A program made the translations under genes and the position numbers. Positions 25,539 to 33,800 of a stretch of 64,000 nt of DNA are shown one piece after another. Origin of the DNA: Paenibacillus xylanexedens. GTDB taxonomy: Bacteria; Bacillota; Bacilli; Paenibacillales; Paenibacillaceae. Location: positions 992,001 to 1,056,000 of the forward strand of contig NZ_CP018620.1 of NCBI RefSeq assembly GCF_001908275.1, in the 5' to 3' direction. Positions within the stretch are counted from its first letter, which is position 1. The number at the start of each line of letters is the position of its first letter. The notes beneath the pieces are model-generated. The model ran no database searches, was not told where the DNA came from, and saw only the letters and a program-made list of their open reading frames with translations.

Positions 25539-26999
25539 ATGAATCGTGAACTGCAACCAGCCGAATGGATTAAGTCCGCAGCACAGGTCAGCCCATCCGA
25601 ACGCCAGATGAGATGGCAGGAGATGGAGTTCTACGCGTTTATTCATTTTACGGTAAATACATTTACGGATCAGGAATGGGGCACTGGGGAGGAAGACCCG
25701 GCGATCTTCAATCCTTCTGAACTGAGCGCAGCGCAATGGGTGCAGGCGTGCAAGGCTGCGGGGATGAAGGGGCTGATTTTGACTTGTAAGCATCATGATG
25801 GATTTTGTTTGTGGCCCAGTCAATTTACAGCGCATACGGTCGCGGCTAGTCCGTGGAGGAATGGTAGGGGGGATTTGGTTCGGGAAGTTTCCGATGCCTG
25901 CCGTGAGGGCGGGTTGAAGTTTGGCGTGTACCTGTCTCCTTGGGATCGTCATGAAGCCACTTATGGAGATTCCGAGAGGTATAACGAGTTTTTCCTCCAA
26001 CAGTTGCGCGAGCTGCTTACGAATTATGGCGACATCTTCTGTGTATGGTTCGATGGTGCATGTGGTGAGGGTCCGAATGGCAAAAGGCAGGTCTATGACT
26101 GGGACGCCTATTATGCGCTTATTCGTGAACTTCAGCCTGAGGCTGTCATCTCGGTATGTGGCCCGGATGTTCGCTGGTGTGGCAATGAGGCAGGGCATAC
26201 ACGGGAATCGGAATGGAGCGTTGTGCCAGCGCATATGCAGGGTAATGAGAAGATTCAGGAGCAATCGCAACAGGTGGATGATGGTGAGTTCGCCACAAGG
26301 ATCAATACGCAGGACGGTGATTTGGGAAGCCGAGAGGTCATTCGTTCCCAAGGTGAGCCACTGATCTGGTACCCTGCCGAGGTGAATACCTCGATTCGCC
26401 CAGGATGGTACTATCATGCCAGTGAAGATGATCAGGTCAAAACACTGGAAGAACTGCTCGCCGTGTACTACGGTTCAGTGGGGGGTAACGCCACCTTTTT
26501 GCTGAATCTTCCACCGGATAGGCGTGGTCTCATTCACGAAACGGATGTGCAGCGACTACAGGAATTGGGAGATTCGCTGCGTACCATTTTTCAGGAAAAT
26601 TTCGCCTTGCAGGCGCTGGTAAAAGCATCGGAGACGATGGATGAACAACATGCCGTATCGGAAGTGCTGACGGAACGCCGGGATACGTATTGGTGTCCTC
26701 ACGAAGGAACAGAACAGGCTTGGATTGAGCTGGATTTGCAGGAAGAAAGATCATTTGACCGGGTGGTGCTGATGGAACATATCCAGACAGGTCAACGGAT
26801 TGAGCGTTTTACACTGGAGTCGCAGAGGGCAGATGGTGGTTGGGAAACGTTTTACACGGGGACGGTGGTGGGGCATAAGCGAATTTGCTGTTTCCCACAG
26901 GTCACATCGAGAAAGATGCGATTAAGCATTCATGAATCCAGATGGTACCCTACGTTGTCCGGGTTAGGCATATATCTGAGCGAGCGGGGAGGGTTGTAA
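25539..26999 (+). CDS. GH29 alpha-L-fucosidase (first of two)
   Basis: A 486-residue family 29 alpha-L-fucosidase. The barrel shows MEFYAFIHFTVNTFTDQEWG, LTCKHHDGFCLWPSQ, the nucleophile Asp172 in VWFDGACGEG and ATFLLNLPPDRRG. The C-terminal 130 residues (AWIELDLQEERSFDRVVLMEH to the end) resemble a discoidin/F5-8 type beta-sandwich. This layout is typical of fucosidases acting on alpha-1,3/1,4-fucose, which need two adjacent sugars. No signal peptide. It follows cutC by 19 bases and precedes the GH35 gene by one base, forming a cutC-GH29-GH35 operon. AAAGGAG supports the start. Confidence 0.9.
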   Translation: MNRELQPAEWIKSAAQVSPSERQMRWQEMEFYAFIHFTVNTFTDQEWGTGEEDPAIFNPSELSAAQWVQACKAAGMKGLILTCKHHDGFCLWPSQFTAHTVAASPWRNGRGDLVREVSDACREGGLKFGVYLSPWDRHEATYGDSERYNEFFLQQLRELLTNYGDIFCVWFDGACGEGPNGKRQVYDWDAYYALIRELQPEAVISVCGPDVRWCGNEAGHTRESEWSVVPAHMQGNEKIQEQSQQVDDGEFATRINTQDGDLGSREVIRSQGEPLIWYPAEVNTSIRPGWYYHASEDDQVKTLEELLAVYYGSVGGNATFLLNLPPDRRGLIHETDVQRLQELGDSLRTIFQENFALQALVKASETMDEQHAVSEVLTERRDTYWCPHEGTEQAWIELDLQEERSFDRVVLMEHIQTGQRIERFTLESQRADGGWETFYTGTVVGHKRICCFPQVTSRKMRLSIHESRWYPTLSGLGIYLSERGGL

Positions 27000-27000
27000 A

Positions 27001-28770
27001 ATGGCGGTGCTGATGTATAAAGGTTCACAATTTATGTATGATGACGAGCCCATTCGGATTATGTCGGGTGCCATCCATTATTTCAGAGTGGTCCCCGACT
27101 ATTGGGAGGATCGGTTACTCAAGCTGAAAGCCTGCGGTTTCAATACAGTAGAAACGTATGTGCCGTGGAATGTTCATGAGCTCCAGCCGGGGCAGTATTG
27201 TTTTGAAGGCATGGCTGATCTGGAACGTTTTATTCGCATTGCGGGAGATGTGGGTCTACATGTGATTGTTCGCCCAAGTCCTTATATATGTGCTGAGTGG
27301 GAGTTTGGCGGATTACCTGCCTGGCTGCTTGCTGATGATGATATTCGTCTGCGGTGTAATGATGCAAAATTTCTGGAGAATGTGGATCGTTACTATGATG
27401 TGCTTTTACCCAAATTGAAACCCCTTCTGAGCACCCTTGGTGGGCCGATCATCGCGATGCAGATTGAAAATGAGTACGGCAGTTTTGGCAATGATGCGAG
27501 CTACCTGCGATATTTACGGGATGGCATGGTGAAGCGCGGTATGGATATGTTGTTATTTACCTCGGACGGACCGACAGACCACATGCTGCAAGCGGGATCA
27601 GTGCCAGGGCATCTGGCTACGGTTAATTTTGGATCAGGAACGGAGGGAGCGTTCGCCAAGCTGCGTGAATATCAGACGGGCGAACCTTTAATGTGCATGG
27701 AATATTGGAACGGCTGGTTCGACCACTGGGGAGAGTCACATCATACCCGAGAAGCCGCTGATGTAGCTGGTGTGTTTGAGGAGATGCTTCGAGCGGGAGC
27801 TTCGGTTAACTTTTATATGTTCCACGGTGGAACAAACTTTGGATTTTACAACGGGGCGAACTGTCAGCAGAAGGATCAATACGAACCAACGATTACAAGT
27901 TACGACTACGATTCACTGCTTAGTGAATCCGGGGAGCCGACAGCGAAATTCCATGCGGTGAGGGACCTTATTGCTCGGTATAGCGATGAAGATCTGGGTG
28001 AGCTTGTGCTGCCAGAATCAAAGGGGACCATCGCTTATGGGCGGGTGGAGTTGAACCAGCAGGCATCATTACTGGCGCAGTTGGACCGGATATCAGCCCC
28101 GGTGCAGCGTACGAATCCGGAACCGATGGAGAAGCTGGGTCAGGATTATGGATTTATTTGTTATCAGACCCGAATATCCGGGCCCAGGGAGCGACAGGAA
28201 CTGGTGGTTCAGGAGGTGTGTGACCGTGCGCTTGTGTTTGTTGATAGGCAATTTCAGGGTGTATTGGAACGCGGAAATCCAGCATTATCGGTATCCTTTG
28301 AAGTGCCGCCAGGGGGCGTAGATCTATTGATCCTTGTTGAAAATATGGGGCGAATCAACTATGGCCCGTACCTGAGAGATCCGAAGGGAATCACCGAGGG
28401 TGTGCGACATGGCTTTCAATTTTTATATAATTGGACGATTCATTGTCTGCCATTAACTGATCTGTCGGATTTGCAATTTAGTGATGTGATTAGCGAAGCA
28501 ATTAATGAAGTACAGGGACCAGCATTTTATCAAGGAGAGTTTCATATCACGGATGTAAGAGATACTTTTCTGCGACTGGATAACTGGACCAAAGGGGTTG
28601 TATTTGTAAACGGATTCAATCTGGGGCGCTACTGGAATAAAGGACCGCAAAAAACGTTATATGTACCAGCCCCGCTCCTTCGTGAAGGTGAGAATGAAAT
28701 CATCGTATTCGAGCTTCATCAGACGTCTGAATTCGCCGTAACGTTCGTGGATACACCGGATTTGAGCTAG
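27001..28770 (+). CDS. GH35 beta-galactosidase
   Basis: A 589-residue family 35 beta-galactosidase. The N-terminal barrel has IMSGAIHYFRVVPDYWEDRL, ETYVPWNVHE, RPSPYICAEWEFGGLPAWLL, the acid/base Glu158 in QIENEYGSFG and the nucleophile Glu234 in CMEYWNGWFDHWG. Two C-terminal beta domains end with KGVVFVNGFNLGRYWNKGPQ, a family hallmark. No signal peptide. Many members favour beta-1,3-galactose. The gene starts one base after the GH29 stop. Confidence 0.92.
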   Translation: MAVLMYKGSQFMYDDEPIRIMSGAIHYFRVVPDYWEDRLLKLKACGFNTVETYVPWNVHELQPGQYCFEGMADLERFIRIAGDVGLHVIVRPSPYICAEWEFGGLPAWLLADDDIRLRCNDAKFLENVDRYYDVLLPKLKPLLSTLGGPIIAMQIENEYGSFGNDASYLRYLRDGMVKRGMDMLLFTSDGPTDHMLQAGSVPGHLATVNFGSGTEGAFAKLREYQTGEPLMCMEYWNGWFDHWGESHHTREAADVAGVFEEMLRAGASVNFYMFHGGTNFGFYNGANCQQKDQYEPTITSYDYDSLLSESGEPTAKFHAVRDLIARYSDEDLGELVLPESKGTIAYGRVELNQQASLLAQLDRISAPVQRTNPEPMEKLGQDYGFICYQTRISGPRERQELVVQEVCDRALVFVDRQFQGVLERGNPALSVSFEVPPGGVDLLILVENMGRINYGPYLRDPKGITEGVRHGFQFLYNWTIHCLPLTDLSDLQFSDVISEAINEVQGPAFYQGEFHITDVRDTFLRLDNWTKGVVFVNGFNLGRYWNKGPQKTLYVPAPLLREGENEIIVFELHQTSEFAVTFVDTPDLS

Positions 28771-28856
28771 AAAAAGGAAAATAGGTGAGCCAAACGATTA
28801 TTGAGAATTGTCGTGTCCGCCAGAAAAAGGTATACGTTGGGTATGGACAATGACTA

Positions 28857-29016
28857 GGGCGTGTCTGAAAACTCCGAAGGACGCAGATTTTGCCGAATTT
28901 TCGTTCCAAGCAAGGAAATTTTCTGCAGGCGTGCCGGGGCACGTCAAGGGAAAGTGACGCAGCAGGGGGCGAAAAGGTGGTAAAAGATGCACTTCAGTGA
29001 GTTTTGAGACACGTCC
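28857..29016. mobile_element. MITE-like element, 160 bp, no transposase
   Basis: The ends are inverted repeats: GGGCGTGTCTGAAAACTC on the left and GAGTTTTGAGACACGTCC on the right (2 mismatches in 18). TA flanks both ends, as for a TA target duplication. The inside has no open frame of note but a CGTGCC/GGCACG hairpin. It sits between the GH35 gene and the isomerase gene and leaves both intact. Confidence 0.75.
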
Positions 29017-29037
29017 TACAGGAGAGGATGAGGGGAA

Positions 29038-29904
29038 ATGAAAGTTGGACTCAGCACCTACAGTCTGCAACAAGCATTGGATCGCAAAGAATTGACCGTA
29101 CCAGATGCCATTCGTTGGATCGCCGATCAGGGTGGGGAACATGTGGAGATTGTACCGATGGGATTCAGTCTGATCGATAACCCGGAGTTGATTGATGAGA
29201 TTAAAGCTGCGGCAAAAGAGGTTGGAATTGATATTTCCAATTATGCCATCGGCGCCAACTTTGCTGTGCAGGAGGACGCCGAAGCGTTGGAGCAAGAGAT
29301 CCAGAATGTGATGCGACATGTGGATGTGGCTGCAGCGCTCGGTGTGAAGCTGATGCGTCATGATGTGGCTTTCCGCCCTGCACCAGAGGGAACCGTAGCA
29401 CAGTTTGAGATCGACCTGCCGGTACTAGTGAAGGCTTGTCAGCGCATAGCCGATTATGCAGCGGGTTTTGGAATTACAACAAGCGTTGAGAACCATGGGT
29501 ACTATGTGCAGTCGAGTGAGCGAATTCAGCGTTTGTTACACGAAACAGCGCGGAGTAACTTCAAGACCACACTGGATGTCGGCAATTTCCTCTGTGTGGA
29601 TGAAGATCCGGTGAGTGCCGTAAAAAATAACATTCCGTACGCGTCGATCGTGCACGCCAAAGACTTCTACTGGAGACCTTCCTACCGGAACCCCGGTGAA
29701 GGCTGGTTTCAAACCTCGCATGGCAATTACCTGCGCGGTGCCATTGTGGGCCATGGCGATATCGACATGCCTGAGGTGTTCCGTGTGTTGAAAAAATCCG
29801 GGTATGACGGATATATCTCGGTTGAATTTGAAGGCATGGAGGATTGCAAAACCGCCTCACGCATTGCCATGGATAACGTCCGCCGCCTATGGGAAGAGGC
29901 ATAG
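29038..29904 (+). CDS. Sugar phosphate isomerase/epimerase (AP endonuclease 2-like TIM barrel), paralogue 1
   Basis: A 288-residue xylose-isomerase-like TIM-barrel protein starting MKVGLSTYSLQQALD. Metal-binding type residues occur in GGEHVEIVPMG, TTSVENHGYYV, TTLDVGNFLCVDE and the C-terminal YISVEFEGMED. Such proteins isomerise or epimerise sugars or their keto forms. It is clearly related along its full length to the protein at 46273, sharing FKTTLDxGNF, NYLRGAIVG/NFLRGAIVG and RRxWEEA. It follows a MITE, so its transcription may have been separated from the GH29-GH35 operon. GAGGGG precedes the ATG. Confidence 0.85.
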   Translation: MKVGLSTYSLQQALDRKELTVPDAIRWIADQGGEHVEIVPMGFSLIDNPELIDEIKAAAKEVGIDISNYAIGANFAVQEDAEALEQEIQNVMRHVDVAAALGVKLMRHDVAFRPAPEGTVAQFEIDLPVLVKACQRIADYAAGFGITTSVENHGYYVQSSERIQRLLHETARSNFKTTLDVGNFLCVDEDPVSAVKNNIPYASIVHAKDFYWRPSYRNPGEGWFQTSHGNYLRGAIVGHGDIDMPEVFRVLKKSGYDGYISVEFEGMEDCKTASRIAMDNVRRLWEEA

Positions 29905-29984
29905 GGCTGAGTGCTTGTTTTAAATGAAATATGAATTGTTACGTATGGCTCAAACAGAAAGTTAGTTCAGTCAGAAAAAGTAGT

Positions 29985-30117
29985 GGAGGGGGCGAAATCG
30001 ATTCTGAAGAAACGAAGAGTTCGCCTTTATCACCGGATTTCCCCCTTTGGAAAAAGGGGATTAAAGAAATCTGGGGGTAAGAGCGATCGGAAGAACGATT
30101 CGCAACCGGAACGTCTA
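29985..30117 (+). repeat. Dispersed structured repeat, copy C
   Basis: A diverged copy: CTGAAGAAACGAAGAGTTCGCC with a CGAA/TTCG hairpin, then CCGGATTTCCCC pairing with GGGG and GAAATCTGG at 30031-30079, then GCGATCGGAAGAACGATT. It lacks the AAGCTTTC hairpin of copies A and B. It ends about 40 bases before the oxidoreductase start. Confidence 0.7.
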
Positions 30118-30160
30118 CCTGCTGGACGTCAATTATTTTATTTATGGAGGAATCAGCACT

Positions 30161-31219
30161 ATGTCCAAATTGAAAGTCGCCGTTATCGGTGCCGGATCAA
30201 TATCCGATTGCCATTTGCAAGCCTACGCCAGTAATCCGGACGTTGAAATATACGCCATCTGCGACCTGAATGCAGAACGTGCCGCAGAAGTGGCAAAGCA
30301 ATATGATGCACCTCATGTGTTTACCGATTACAAAGAATTGCTCGCACTGCCCGAGATTCATTCCGTCAGCATCTGCACATGGAACGACTCCCATGCGGAG
30401 ATTAGTATTGCTGCCCTGGACGCGGGCAAAAACGTGCTGTGTGAGAAACCGCTCTGCCAAACCGTGGAGGATGCCCTCGAAGTAGAGAAGGCCGTTCATC
30501 GCAGCGGAAAGCTGCTGCAAGTTGGTTTTGTTCGCCGCTATAGCGACAATGCACAAATTCTGAAGAAGTTCATCGATGAGGGTGAACTGGGCGAGATCTA
30601 TTATGCCAAAGCCTCCAGTCTGCGTCGTCTGGGCAATCCGGGTGGCTGGTTCTCGGATATCAACCGTTCCGGCGGGGGTCCGCTGATCGATATCGGGGTG
30701 CATGTGATCGACATTTGCTGGTATCTGATGGGCAGACCGAAGGTGAAATCCGTCTCCGCTAACGTGTCTAACCGATTGGGGAACCGCTCGAACATTAACA
30801 ATCTGTCGTTCTACAAAGCAGCCGACTACGACGCAGAACAGAACACCGTTGAGGATATGGCAAATGCCCTGATCCGTTTCGAGAACGGTGCGAGCCTGCT
30901 CGTGGATGTCAGCTTCACGCTCCATGCCAAAGCGGATGAGACTTCGGTCAAACTATATGGCGACAAGGGCGGTGCCGAGTTGGAGCCGGAAATTTCGATT
31001 ATTGGCGAGAAATTCAACACCATTTTGAACATGACTCCACAGGTGGATTTCAAATCATTCGATTTTATGGGATCGTTCCGCAACGAAATCAACCATTTTA
31101 TAGATAGCACGCAGGGCCGCAAAGAAACACTTAGTCCCGTCGAAGACGGCGTCGAGGTAATGAAAATGCTCTGCGCCATTTACGAATCAGCCCGTCAGGG
31201 CCGCGAAATCACACTATAA
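30161..31219 (+). CDS. Gfo/Idh/MocA family oxidoreductase
   Basis: A 352-residue NAD(P)-dependent sugar or cyclitol dehydrogenase. The N-terminal Rossmann fold shows LKVAVIGAGSISDCHLQAY, the catalytic lysine is in NVLCEKPLC, and GPLIDIGVHVIDICWYLMG in the C-terminal domain carries the usual substrate-site His. Family members oxidise myo-inositol, glucose derivatives and similar sugars. Placed between an isomerase-fold gene and a fucosidase gene, it probably acts on a sugar released by the surrounding hydrolases. Strong GGAGG precedes ATG. Confidence 0.9.
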   Translation: MSKLKVAVIGAGSISDCHLQAYASNPDVEIYAICDLNAERAAEVAKQYDAPHVFTDYKELLALPEIHSVSICTWNDSHAEISIAALDAGKNVLCEKPLCQTVEDALEVEKAVHRSGKLLQVGFVRRYSDNAQILKKFIDEGELGEIYYAKASSLRRLGNPGGWFSDINRSGGGPLIDIGVHVIDICWYLMGRPKVKSVSANVSNRLGNRSNINNLSFYKAADYDAEQNTVEDMANALIRFENGASLLVDVSFTLHAKADETSVKLYGDKGGAELEPEISIIGEKFNTILNMTPQVDFKSFDFMGSFRNEINHFIDSTQGRKETLSPVEDGVEVMKMLCAIYESARQGREITL

Positions 31220-31392
31220 AAGGGGCTTTGCAGTACGGAGTTGCTCCAAGTTGATACTTTACTACTCCCGTGGCATTGAAAGTTATGAGCATTTCGCTCC
31301 CTTTCAATGAAAAGCTCGCTCCGGGCGGGTATGGATTCGTCCTCTCGTCCCGCGATTGGAGCAGAGCATGGAGCGAGCGCTAACGAATCTGA

Positions 31393-31561
31393 GGCGTCTT
31401 ATTTAAGGCTCTGAAGCACCAGTAGAAATCTAAGAAACCTGAGACACGCTATATGAGAATTAACAGCAGTTTACAGCGTTTTTATCAGCTAATTTCGGGA
31501 AATAACGTGTCTGATGTTCCTTACAATTTAAAAAGAGGACCAAAAGGCTAAATAAGACGCC
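31393..31561. repeat. 169-bp palindromic repeat
   Basis: Outer arms GGCGTCTTATTTA (31393) and TAAATAAGACGCC (to 31561) are perfect complements. Inner arms AAATCTAAGAAACCTGAGAC (from 31426) and the matching CGTGTCTGATGTTCCTTAC region (to 31529) also pair well, so almost the whole stretch can fold into one long hairpin. No reading frame inside. Looks like a non-autonomous mobile palindrome. Confidence 0.65.
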
Positions 31562-31691
31562 CTGAATTCCTTAGAAAATTCTCTACCCATTCGCCAGGAT
31601 CAACCACTTGGATTTCGAGACGTTATAAACGCGCGGACATCCATCATCGTATATCTTCCTAAACTGAAGTTGAAGAGACGTCCTATAATAC

Positions 31692-31830
31692 TTACCGTTT
31701 ACACCAAAATGGTGAGTGCAGAACTAATCCAAAACAACGAAGCGCTCGCTCTCTGCCCGTGGATTTCCCTATAGAAATGAGGGAAATAAGGGTTTCATAG
31801 TAATTGAAGATGGCACCGCACTCGAAATAA
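31692..31830 (+). repeat. Dispersed structured repeat, copy E (decayed)
   Basis: Shows CCGTTTACACCAAAATGG, a CGAAGCGCTCG hairpin and ATTTCCCT pairing with AGGGAAAT, followed by a weakened 3' part (GAAGATGGCACCGCACTCG). Lies directly before copy D in tandem. The stretch 31220-31392 upstream holds only a CATTGAAAG/CTTTCAATG inverted repeat and no gene. Confidence 0.6.
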
Positions 31831-31863
31831 CAAAGTTACCTACGCCCTTAATAGTTAAACTAA

Positions 31864-32019
31864 GCGTTTACGCCAAAACGGAGAGGGCAGAACCAATCTG
31901 AAGAAGCGAAGCGCTCGCCTTTATCAACGGATTTCCAACAATTATAAAGTGAAATAAGAGAAATCAGGGGATAACAGCGATCGAAAGATGGTACTGCACT
32001 CGGAGTGACCAGGCGTAAC
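31864..32019 (+). repeat. Dispersed structured repeat, copy D
   Basis: TTACGCC (31868) pairs with GGCGTAA (32012) to close the element, where copy B uses TTTACAC with GTGTAAA. Inside are GAAGCGAAGCGCTCGCC, a weakened central hairpin, GGGGATAACAGCGATCGAAAGAT and CACTCGGAGTG. It ends 45 bases before the second GH29 gene. Confidence 0.75.
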
Positions 32020-32063
32020 ATGCATGGTTTATCTTTTATCCAATCCAGAGGAGATGAAACAGG

Positions 32064-33476
32064 ATGAGCGAAACCAAAGAAACCGTACTGGAGCAGGAAG
32101 AGCAGATCGTCGAAGCCGGGGTGCACAATTTTAGCAAAGAGGAAGAGTGGATCAAACCGGAAGATCCGCTGCTGAATGAGCGGCTAGAGTGGTTCAAGGA
32201 CCAGAAGCTGGGGCTGATGATGCACTGGGGGCCGTATTCTCAGCTTGGCCTCGTGGAATCCTGGGCGCTGAGCGACGAGGACGGCGATTGGTCGCGTGAT
32301 GACATCGACTGGACGGATGACATGGAAGACTTCAAGCGGGAATATTTCGATCTGAACAAAACCTTCAATCCGATTCGCTTCCAGCCTGAGGAATGGGCAC
32401 AAATGGCGGCAGATAACGGGTTCAAATACTTCCTGTTCACCACCAAGCACCATGACGGTTTCTGCATGTGGGATACCAAGACGACGGATTACCGGATTAC
32501 GGGTAAGGACACGCTTTTTCATACCCATAAGTATGCGGACATCTGTCGAGCACTGTTTGACGCTTTTCGGGCGAAAGGACTCGGCATCTCAGCGTATTTC
32601 TCCAAAGCGGACTGGCATACCCCGTATTACTGGGCACCGGGCATGGAGCGTGGACGTCATATGTGGCGCGGCCCTTCGTATGATCCCCATAAGTATCCAT
32701 GGTTGTGGGAGAAATTTGTGGAGTTCACACATGAGCAGATCATGGAACTGCTGACCAATTACGGGCGAATCGAATGTCTGTGGCTGGATGCCGGTTGGGT
32801 GCGCGAAGGTCGTCACGGTCAGGATATTAGGCTTGGAGAAGTCGTGGAACGGGCGCGTCAGACCACACAGCCTTGGCTCCTGTCCGCAGATCGCACCGTC
32901 GGTGGACCGTATGAGAATATCGTTACCCCCGAGCAGACCATACCGGAACATCCGATGAACATTCCATGGGAGAGCTGTATTACCGTGGGGAACTCCTTTG
33001 CCTTCGGATTCGATGATCAGTATAAAACGGGAAGACAGCTGGCACATATTCTACTCGAAGTCGTGTCCAAGGGCGGTAACCTGGCGCTGAATATAGGACC
33101 ACAACCCGATGGCCGTCTGCCAAAAGGGGCAATTCGAGGCATCAAGGGCCTCGGTGAATGGCTGGGTACTCACGGAGAAGGTGTCTATGGAACCCGGATA
33201 TGCGGGCCGTATTTTACGAAAGATTGGGCTTTCACGCAGAAGGAAGAGATCAACACCGTATATGCTTTCCGTTTATACCGAAACGAGAATGAGACCGTAC
33301 AACCACAGTTAACCATTCCTTATCTGGAAAAGGTAGAGCGTATCGAACTTATTGGTAGCGATGACGTACTTTCGTATCAGCAGACGGAAGATGGACTTCT
33401 CGTGGAACTGCCACAATCGGCTACAACCAGTGCAGCTCCGATCACATACACGTTCAGATTGGTCACAAGCGCATAG
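32064..33476 (+). CDS. GH29 alpha-L-fucosidase (second of two)
   Basis: A 470-residue family 29 fucosidase with an acidic 40-residue N-terminal extension before WFKDQKLGLMMHWGPYSQLG. Further motifs are FLFTTKHHDGFCMWDT, the nucleophile Asp242 in CLWLDAGWVREG, and GGNLALNIGPQPDGRLP. The C-terminal part is a short beta-sandwich. It differs clearly from the enzyme at 25539, so the two probably prefer different fucosyl linkages. No signal peptide. GAGGAG lies about 10 bases before the ATG. Copy D of the repeat lies just upstream and a terminator follows. Confidence 0.9.
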   Translation: MSETKETVLEQEEQIVEAGVHNFSKEEEWIKPEDPLLNERLEWFKDQKLGLMMHWGPYSQLGLVESWALSDEDGDWSRDDIDWTDDMEDFKREYFDLNKTFNPIRFQPEEWAQMAADNGFKYFLFTTKHHDGFCMWDTKTTDYRITGKDTLFHTHKYADICRALFDAFRAKGLGISAYFSKADWHTPYYWAPGMERGRHMWRGPSYDPHKYPWLWEKFVEFTHEQIMELLTNYGRIECLWLDAGWVREGRHGQDIRLGEVVERARQTTQPWLLSADRTVGGPYENIVTPEQTIPEHPMNIPWESCITVGNSFAFGFDDQYKTGRQLAHILLEVVSKGGNLALNIGPQPDGRLPKGAIRGIKGLGEWLGTHGEGVYGTRICGPYFTKDWAFTQKEEINTVYAFRLYRNENETVQPQLTIPYLEKVERIELIGSDDVLSYQQTEDGLLVELPQSATTSAAPITYTFRLVTSA

Positions 33477-33497
33477 AACCACATAGAACGCCATGTC

Positions 33498-33536
33498 AAT
33501 TCCGGGGGAGATATCACAGCCTCCGGGATTTTTTTA
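33498..33536 (+). terminator. Rho-independent terminator
   Basis: AATTCCGGGGG pairs with CCTCCGGGATT (two G-T pairs) and T7 follows. It separates the fucosidase from the ABC transporter operon. Confidence 0.8.
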
Positions 33537-33633
33537 CTTATACATAAGGAATACAATTCCCGACAGAAACGGCTCACAATCGCTTGCCACACAAGGATTT
33601 ATGGAATAAAGAGAAGTCGGAGAAAATTGCAAA

Positions 33634-33663
33634 TTGATAAAAGTTTACTGTGCGATGTACTAT
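33634..33663 (+). promoter_or_regulatory. Sigma-A type promoter of the sugar ABC operon
   Basis: TTGATA at 33634-33639 and TACTAT at 33658-33663, spaced by 18 bases, lie about 140 bases before the first permease gene. Confidence 0.5.
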
Positions 33664-33670
33664 CAAATAA

Positions 33671-33684
33671 AGAAAGCGCTACCT
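33671..33684. promoter_or_regulatory. Catabolite-responsive element (cre)
   Basis: AGAAAGCGCTACCT matches the CcpA consensus except the first base. It starts about 8 bases after the -10 box, i.e. across the expected transcription start, a usual position for repression of sugar-uptake operons. Confidence 0.6.
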
Positions 33685-33800
33685 GATATGAATGTTTACA
33701 TCATATTTGTTTAACAAGGAACTATGAACAGAAAAAAGGATGTTTAAGGGATTTGAATGTAATGTATTATTACACTTGAGGTGTAGAAGGAGTGACGCAA

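Noticed and set aside
28798..29361. Minus-strand frame spanning the MITE and the isomerase start
   Set aside because: It crosses the mobile element and an antisense region; no coding evidence, and the element has no transposase.
31220..32063. CRISPR-like or tandem repeat array
   Set aside because: Repeats here are palindromic elements of different types with irregular spacing, without spacers or cas genes.
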